The notes below the pieces were generated by a model. The model ran no database searches, was not told the origin of the DNA, and saw nothing but the letters and a program-made list of their open reading frames with translations. A stretch of DNA of 64,000 bases from assembly GCF_900141745.1 (NCBI RefSeq), contig NZ_FSRM01000001.1:806001-870000 (forward strand). Reading direction: 5' to 3'. Of the stretch, positions 59,211-64,000 are shown piece by piece (the stretch's first letter is position 1; each line of letters begins with the position of its first letter). A program made the position numbers and the translations under genes. Source of the DNA: Paraburkholderia phenazinium (GTDB lineage: Bacteria > Pseudomonadota > Gammaproteobacteria > Burkholderiales > Burkholderiaceae).

Positions 59211-60233
59211 TCAATAGCCGTACTGCATGTTCTGCTGCACGTTGCTCTTGTCGTAGAAGCGGTCCGAGACCTTGACCCAGGTCGGGATCTTTTCGCCCTT
59301 GGCGAATTTCTGCGCGACGTCGCAGGCCAACGGGCCGAAGAACGGGCTCGACTGCACGCTTGCACCGAGTTCGCCCGCTGCGATGGCATCCATGCCGCCC
59401 TTGGTGCCGTCGATCGTCACGATCTGGATATCCTTGCCTGGCTGCTTGCCAGCGGCCTTGATCGCCGCAATCGCGCCAAGTGCCATTTCGTCGTTATGCG
59501 CGTAGACCGCAGTCACGTCCGGATGGGCTTGCAGCAAGGTTTCCATGACCTGGCGGCCCTTGTCACGCGAGAAATCGCCGTCCTGCGAGGCAATGATCTG
59601 CATGTCCGGATGCTTGGCGATCACGTCGTCGAAGCCCTTCTTGCGATCGTTGGCCGCGGAGGCGCCCGTTGTGCCTTCGAGTTCGATGATCTTGGCCTTG
59701 CCGTTGGTGGCCTTCACCAGCCAGTCGGCGGCGCGCTGGCCCTGATTGATAAAGTCGGAGCCGATGAATGTGATGTAGTCCTGGCCCGGCTTGGCGACCG
59801 AGTGATCGACGTCACGGTCCACCAGAATCACCGGAATGCCGGCTTTCTTGGCTTGCAGGACGACTGGCGAGAGCGGCTTTTCTTCACGCGGCGGGAACAC
59901 CAGCAGATCGACGTGCTGCGCGATCATGTTCTGGATGTCCGAGACCTGCTTGGCGTTCGAGCCGTTGGCGTCGGTGACGACCAGCTGCCAGCCGCACTTG
60001 GCGGCGGTGTCCTTCATGCTCTTGGTTTCCGCGAGACGCCACGGATTGTTGCTTTCGGTCTGGGCGAAGCCGACCTTCAGCGGAGTCTTGTTGGGGATCT
60101 TGGGCAGGGCATCGTCGGCGTGTGCCGTCGCGACGCCAAAGCCGAGTGCCAGTGCCACAAGGGATGCAGCCAGTGGGGATGCGGTCAGTTGATGAACCCG
60201 TTGTCCGCGCGATTGCCGTTTGAGCGATGCCAT
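59211..60233 (-). CDS. ytfQ: Periplasmic sugar-binding protein, YtfQ-like
   Basis: A 340-residue substrate-binding protein with a signal peptide (TASPLAASLVALALGFGVATAHADD, cleavage probably after AHA). The mature part begins LPKIPNKTPLKVGFAQTESNNPWRLAET. FPPREEKPLSPV, VDRDVDHSV, ELEGTTGASAANDRKKGF and VYAHNDEMALGAIAAIKAAGKQPGKDI follow the galactofuranose-binding YtfQ closely, and the end MQYGY recalls its MGY end. GGAGGAAGAC precedes the ATG. The ligand could be galactofuranose or another pentose/hexose; the aldose epimerase and LacI neighbours support a free aldose. Confidence 0.88.
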   Translation of the reverse strand: MASLKRQSRGQRVHQLTASPLAASLVALALGFGVATAHADDALPKIPNKTPLKVGFAQTESNNPWRLAETKSMKDTAAKCGWQLVVTDANGSNAKQVSDIQNMIAQHVDLLVFPPREEKPLSPVVLQAKKAGIPVILVDRDVDHSVAKPGQDYITFIGSDFINQGQRAADWLVKATNGKAKIIELEGTTGASAANDRKKGFDDVIAKHPDMQIIASQDGDFSRDKGRQVMETLLQAHPDVTAVYAHNDEMALGAIAAIKAAGKQPGKDIQIVTIDGTKGGMDAIAAGELGASVQSSPFFGPLACDVAQKFAKGEKIPTWVKVSDRFYDKSNVQQNMQYGY

Positions 60234-60327
60234 GTCTTCCTCCAGTACCTGGTGAGGTAGGTGTGTATTTGCTTTTTGTGCTTCTCCTGCCGATCGGCAC
60301 TTGCGCGCCCCGTGACCGGACGTGCCG

Positions 60328-60370
60328 ATTATTCCACTCGGAATTATTATCGGTCAATCACTAATAATAT
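60328..60370 (-). promoter_or_regulatory. Promoter and operator of the sugar ABC operon, inside the lacI 3' end
   Basis: On the minus strand TTGACC (60357-60352), an 18-base spacer and AATAAT (60333-60328) form a good sigma-70 promoter about 95 bases before ytfQ. The lacI stop codon TGA (60356-60354) lies inside the -35. The box ACTAATAATAT (60360-60370), coding for the last lacI residues, abuts the -35. The same box occurs twice more upstream of lacI. Confidence 0.65.
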
Positions 60371-61436
60371 TAATTATGGGTGATTTTGCCTCGGTAATTA
60401 CCCTCACTGAGGCGCGTTCGACGAGCGGGCCGTCGAGCTTCACCATGCGGTGCCGCACCGGTGCGCCGGCCGCACGGTTCTGTTCCTCCTGCAGCAGGGT
60501 TTCGACTGCCCAGCGGCCCAGCTCGTAGTTCGGCAGCACCACGGTCGAGAGCGGTGGGTGCGTGTGGCGGGCAATTTCCTGGTCGTCGTAGCCGAGCACG
60601 GAAACGTCTTCCGGGACTCGCAGCCCTAGCTGCTTGATGGCCTCGATCGCACCGAGCGCGGTCAGGTCGTTGGCGCAGAAGATCGCCGTCGGCGGATTCG
60701 TCTCGCGCATCAGCGAGAGCGTGTGTTCGAAGCCGAGACCCGAACTCCAGTCGCCGTCGCGCACGAGTTCAGGGGCGAACGGCAGGTCGGCGGTGGCGAG
60801 CGCGGTGCGATAGCCTTTCTGGCGGTCTTTCGACGCGTCCTGCCAGGGTTCGCCGTTGATGTAGGCGATGCGCCGGTGGCCGGCATTCAGCAGGTACTCG
60901 GTGGCGATATGGCCGCCCGCGACTTCCGCTGGCACCACCGACGACTGGCCGCCCTCGCTCGTGTAGCAGTTGAGCAGCACGGTCGGCACGCGCGAGAGCG
61001 CGGCGGGCAGCGTCACCTTGCGCGTGTAGACCGTTGCATAGATCACGCCGAACAGTTGTGGGTTCGACAGCGTGGTTTCGAGCACCTGCTGCTCGACGTC
61101 CGCGTTCCCGTGAGTCGAGTAGACCGCCAGCATCTTGCCGCTCGCGTAGGCCGCGTCGCGGGCGCCGTCGATATTGACGACCGGATGCGGACTCGTCGAG
61201 ATTTCATCGGCGAGATAGACGATCAGGTTGCGTTCGTCCTTGGAGGCAAAAACCGGTTCGCGCGGCGAGAGCCGGTAGCCGAGATCGTGGGCCGCCTTCA
61301 GTACCTTGTTGCGGGTGGTCTCGGAGAATTTCGCGCCGGTCGCGTTGTTCAGGACGAGCGAAACCGTCGACTGCGACACGCCAGTGAGTTTGGCGATGTC
61401 GGTCATCGTGGGACGGCGTTGAGTCGATTTTTTCAT
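60354..61436 (-). CDS. LacI-family transcriptional regulator of the sugar ABC operon
   Basis: A 360-residue LacI-type repressor with an N-terminal helix-turn-helix (TMTDIAKLTGVSQSTVSLVLNNATGAKFSETTRNKVLKAAHDLGYRLS). A periplasmic-binding-like effector domain contains IAYINGEPWQDASKDRQKGY, AIFCANDLTALGAIEAIKQLGLRVPEDVSVLGYDDQE. It lies between the ABC operon (same strand, downstream) and the divergent epimerase gene, so the sugar imported is the likely inducer. Its last codons (INIISD) form the operator box. Confidence 0.92.
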   Translation of the reverse strand: MKKSTQRRPTMTDIAKLTGVSQSTVSLVLNNATGAKFSETTRNKVLKAAHDLGYRLSPREPVFASKDERNLIVYLADEISTSPHPVVNIDGARDAAYASGKMLAVYSTHGNADVEQQVLETTLSNPQLFGVIYATVYTRKVTLPAALSRVPTVLLNCYTSEGGQSSVVPAEVAGGHIATEYLLNAGHRRIAYINGEPWQDASKDRQKGYRTALATADLPFAPELVRDGDWSSGLGFEHTLSLMRETNPPTAIFCANDLTALGAIEAIKQLGLRVPEDVSVLGYDDQEIARHTHPPLSTVVLPNYELGRWAVETLLQEEQNRAAGAPVRHRMVKLDGPLVERASVRVITEAKSPIINIISD

Positions 61437-61504
61437 TGTGCGGGCCGTCCGGCAACGGCGGCTAAAGCAGGAATGCCCTCGGGCATGATCGTGATGACGG
61501 TACC

Positions 61505-61515
61505 ACTAATAATAT
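61505..61515. promoter_or_regulatory. ACTAATAATAT box upstream of lacI (autoregulatory site)
   Basis: The box lies in the imperfect palindrome CCACTAATAATATGTGG (61503-61519), 69 bases from the lacI start. Its minus strand contains TATTAT, a possible lacI -10, so the regulator probably controls itself. Confidence 0.5.
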
Positions 61516-61593
61516 GTGGGCGGCAACGCGCAAAAACCCGTCATTTGGGAAGTCTGGGAAGGCGTCTTATTGCCTTCCGTGTGAATAGAATAT

Positions 61594-61604
61594 TACTAAT
61601 AATA
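61594..61604. promoter_or_regulatory. ACTAATAATAT box upstream of the epimerase gene
   Basis: The third copy of the box; it is followed directly by a TTGACC (61605-61610) on the plus strand, repeating the operator-plus-TTGACC arrangement of the ABC promoter. The -10 region GATTCT is weak. Confidence 0.5.
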
Positions 61605-61698
61605 TTGACCTGAGGCGCGTAGCGTGCGATTCTCGGTCGCGCGGGCCCCGTGAGCGGACGTGGGTCGCATTCTGCCCGAGGCCTTGATTATTTTCACC

Positions 61699-62667
61699 AT
61701 GCGCGATGTTTCCCTGAATCCGATCCGGCCATCTGCGGCAGACGCGTTCTCGCTGGACGATCCCAACCTGATCGCTCTGGCGAGCGGCGCGATGCGCGTG
61801 CTGGTCGCGCCGCATGTAGGCGGTGCGATTGCGGCGTACTACGAGGTCGCAGCAGCCGGACCGGTCCACTGGATGCGGCCCGCGACCGACGCTGCGCTCG
61901 CCGAACGCGATCCGCTGCGTATGGCAAGTTTCCCGCTGCTGCCGTATTGCAACCGTATCCGCGATGCGCGCTTCGTCTTCGAAGGCCGAACGGTCGATCT
62001 GGCGGGCGATGGCAACCGTTTCGCCCACGCGCTGCATGGGCACGCATGGCGTCGGCCGTGGCAGGTCGGCACGGTGACGGCGAATTCGGTGGAGCTGCAC
62101 TTTGAACATGAGCCTGATCCGCATGCGCAGGGTGACTGGCCGTTTCGCTATTGCGCGATGCAACGGATCGAACTGGCGGGGGATACGTTGCGCGTGACCT
62201 TATCCGCGCGGAATCTGGCTGGGCAGCCGATGCCGTTTGGCATGGGGCATCACCCGTATTACCCGCGCACCGCGGAAACCCGCGTATACGCGCAGGTTCA
62301 AGGGATGTGGCACGCCGACGGCGAGGTGCTGCCGACACATCTTGGCCCGCATCCGGCGGTCGACGCGATGCGCGAAGGCATGTCAGCCGGTGCGTTCGAT
62401 CTCGACAACAACTTTGCCGGCTGGTCGCGCAGCGCGACGATTGCCTGGCCCGACGAGGGTCGCCGGCTGACGTTGACGGCACAAGCGCCGTTCGATCATC
62501 TGGTGGTATTCGCGCCGGCTGCCGAGGCGCTGCTGTGCGTCGAACCGGTTACGAACACCACCGATTGCTTTAACGCCACCGACCCGCGTGAGCACGTGGG
62601 TGGCTGCGTGTTGATGCCGGACGAGGAGATGACGGCGACGGTGAACTGGACGCCGCAGCGGGTCTAG
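61699..62667 (+). CDS. Aldose 1-epimerase (galactose mutarotase family)
   Basis: A 322-residue mutarotase-fold protein. Family residues are the His in LHGHAWRRPWQV, the His pair in MGHHPYYPR and the catalytic Glu in LCVEPVTNTTDCFN. It interconverts alpha and beta anomers of an imported aldose in the cytoplasm. The start is uncertain: ATG 61699 (MRDVSLNPIRPS) or an in-frame codon at 61660. It is divergent from the LacI gene. Confidence 0.88.
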   Translation: MRDVSLNPIRPSAADAFSLDDPNLIALASGAMRVLVAPHVGGAIAAYYEVAAAGPVHWMRPATDAALAERDPLRMASFPLLPYCNRIRDARFVFEGRTVDLAGDGNRFAHALHGHAWRRPWQVGTVTANSVELHFEHEPDPHAQGDWPFRYCAMQRIELAGDTLRVTLSARNLAGQPMPFGMGHHPYYPRTAETRVYAQVQGMWHADGEVLPTHLGPHPAVDAMREGMSAGAFDLDNNFAGWSRSATIAWPDEGRRLTLTAQAPFDHLVVFAPAAEALLCVEPVTNTTDCFNATDPREHVGGCVLMPDEEMTATVNWTPQRV

Positions 62668-62796
62668 GAGGATCGGCGAGGTGGCTCGGGCACTGGCTTG
62701 TACCGACGCAACTGGCCTGGTTACCGAGCTGGCTGCAGCGGTTTCGGCGCCTTCAGTGCCGCGCTCATCGTACCCGCCGTGCGGCGAGCGCCGCGC

Positions 62797-63594
62797 TCAT
62801 TCCACCCGCAAACGCGCCATATACGGCAAATGATCGGACAGCCACGCGGTCTCCTGGGTGGGCTGGATCCATTCGACCGGTTTCATGCCTCGCACGAACA
62901 TCTTGTCCAGCGCGAGCGCTGGTGAAAACGCCGGGAAGGTCCGGCCGGATTCGCCAAGCAACGTTGCCACTTCATGCATGCCATGTTCGCCGAAGAGCGG
63001 CACCGAGTCGTTGCGCCAGTCGTTGAAGTCCCCAGCCAAAACTAGCGGCCCTTCTGGCGCCTCTTTTGCAATCCAGTGCGCGATCCAGTGCATCTGCCTC
63101 AGCCGCGCCGCGCGCGTGAGCGCCAGATGCGCGCACAGCAACGTCACCGAATGACCCGCGAAAGTGGCGCGCGCCACCAGCAGGCCGCGCTTCTCAAAGC
63201 GATGTGCGGAGATGTCCCAGCGTCCGCCGAGATCGAGCGGGTGCGGCGAGAGAATTGCATTGCCATGCCGCCACGACGGCTTGAATACGTTCGGCCCGAG
63301 CGCGATCTGCAACTCCAGCGAGCGCGCGATTTCGGTAGCCTGACAATGCCAGATGTCGTCGAGCGGATCGCGCAACGGCGCGCCAAAGCCGCCCGACAAC
63401 ACCGGCGCCGGCATGCGCCGCGCCATCGCTTCCTGCAGGAAATAGGCGTCGGCGTGGGTCGACTGCACCCAGCGCTGCATCGCCTGCCAGGCCTGAAAGC
63501 CAAGCGGCGTGCGGCCCTTGTGCAGGTTCCAGCTTACTGCGATGAAATCCTTAGGCTGGGCGCTCTCGCGGATGAGTTCTTCGGGGTTTCGCAT
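62797..63594 (-). CDS. Endonuclease/exonuclease/phosphatase (EEP) family protein
   Basis: A 265-residue EEP-fold protein with metal and catalytic motifs SWNLHKG (Asn), FLQEAMARR (Glu), VLAGDFNDWRND (Asp-Asn) and the C-terminal WLSDHLPYMARL (Asp-His). Proteins of this type cut phosphodiesters (nucleic acid, phospholipid or inositol phosphates). No signal peptide is evident. The start ATG 63594 is chosen; longer starts up to 63663 would overlap the upstream gene. Substrate unknown. Confidence 0.85.
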   Translation of the reverse strand: MRNPEELIRESAQPKDFIAVSWNLHKGRTPLGFQAWQAMQRWVQSTHADAYFLQEAMARRMPAPVLSGGFGAPLRDPLDDIWHCQATEIARSLELQIALGPNVFKPSWRHGNAILSPHPLDLGGRWDISAHRFEKRGLLVARATFAGHSVTLLCAHLALTRAARLRQMHWIAHWIAKEAPEGPLVLAGDFNDWRNDSVPLFGEHGMHEVATLLGESGRTFPAFSPALALDKMFVRGMKPVEWIQPTQETAWLSDHLPYMARLRVE

Positions 63595-63622
63595 GCCGCG
63601 TGGTCCACGGTTTTCGTTGATA

Positions 63623-64000
63623 TCAAGGGTGATTGGCGAGGCTGGCACGGACTCGATATACAAGGGTTGGATTCTTGTCGACGATTTGCCATGTGGCCCA
63701 TTGACCGGCCGGCACCTGCAGCCCCGGATGATTGGCCGCTACCTGACGCGGCTGCGGCGGCAACTTGCAACCGGTGTCGGTTTTCGGCGCGCTGTCGTCC
63801 TCGAGCGTTTCCTGCGCGTCGATTGCGAGCGTGACCTGATTGGCATCGGCCTGGATCGGCGAGACGGTCAGCGTGCGCGACAGATCGATACTGCCGCCAG
63901 GCGCATCCTTGCAGCCGACATTGTGCTGCACCACCTGATGATGCGTGTCCGTGCGTGCCTGACCCACGGTTGTATCGGCCTCGAACGAGTCGATCTGCTG
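63623..64000 (-). CDS. Unknown protein, 5' end outside the window
   Basis: About 125 residues are visible at the C-terminal side, entering from the right edge (QQIDSFEADTTVGQARTDTHHQVVQHNVGCKDAPGG). The sequence shows two Cys (GCKD, GCKLP), a polar composition and a beta-strand-like pattern (TLTVSPIQADANQVTLAIDAQE). It suggests a periplasmic or secreted protein, but the family is not recognisable. It ends 28 bases before the EEP gene. Confidence 0.6.
   Translation of the reverse strand, partial: QQIDSFEADTTVGQARTDTHHQVVQHNVGCKDAPGGSIDLSRTLTVSPIQADANQVTLAIDAQETLEDDSAPKTDTGCKLPPQPRQVAANHPGLQVPAGQWATWQIVDKNPTLVYRVRASLANHP

Overview
The window is a GC-rich (by eye about 62-65% G+C) chromosomal segment of a betaproteobacterium, almost certainly Burkholderiales and most likely Paraburkholderia/Burkholderia. 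The reasons are the gene families and their order (mreBCD-mrdAB next to gatCAB; metXW next to ampG; hslVU next to regBA; dapF-DUF484-xerC; lpxL next to metK), a zinc-finger-less DksA, and a YtfQ-type sugar ABC operon beside a form II CO-dehydrogenase-like (cox) cluster. It is mostly core genome. I see no prophage, insertion sequence, integron, CRISPR array, rRNA or tRNA.

Layout. 1-6.6 kb (minus): the elongasome operon mreB-mreC-mreD-mrdA(PBP2)-rodA; rodA runs off the left edge. 7-10.3 kb (plus): gatC-gatA-gatB, the tRNA-dependent amidotransferase, then a PPK2 polyphosphate kinase and exonuclease III. 12.2-19.7 kb (minus): an M48 metalloprotease translationally coupled to an AmpG permease, metX-metW, a HAD hydrolase overlapping a SlmA-like TetR protein, and argB. 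19.9-21.8 kb: a small CWC cysteine-rich protein converging on a TPR/glycosyltransferase-like protein. 21.9-25.9 kb: the redox two-component pair regB-regA, convergent with the heat-shock protease operon hslV-hslU. 26.3-33.5 kb (minus): dksA, a COG0523 (CobW-like) metallochaperone GTPase, rlmI, xerC, DUF484, dapF and lpxL. 33.7-41.6 kb: metK with a structured leader, a PhyH-type dioxygenase, a DUF3185 membrane protein, a YghZ-type aldo-keto reductase, a fatty-acid desaturase, two small unknown proteins and an SrkA-type kinase. 41.6-42.3 kb (minus): a HigBA-like toxin-antitoxin pair whose reading frames overlap extensively. 42.5-49.9 kb (minus): the form II cox cluster coxS-coxL-coxM-moxR(coxD)-coxE-coxG-xdhC(coxF). 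50.3-54.7 kb (minus): an APC amino-acid permease, a NarL-type response regulator with a sensorless histidine kinase, and ferredoxin-NADP reductase. 55.2-62.7 kb: a YtfQRT-YjfF-type sugar ABC operon, its LacI regulator and a divergent aldose 1-epimerase. 62.8-64 kb: an EEP phosphodiesterase and a truncated unknown gene.

The most interesting signals are regulatory or at the level of short motifs. MreC and PBP2 share the C-terminal pentapeptide GGIDE after long low-complexity tails. Three ACTAATAATAT boxes bracket the lacI gene, and the -35 of the sugar ABC operon coincides with the lacI stop codon. A roughly 350-nt intercistronic region full of hairpins lies between the binding protein and the ATPase. 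The methionine-cycle genes metX and metK have dyad-containing leaders. The TA pair has a 224-nt out-of-frame overlap. A Cys-poor DksA sits beside a His-rich zinc-chaperone GTPase. I found no clearly unknown multi-gene system; everything else belongs to recognisable families.
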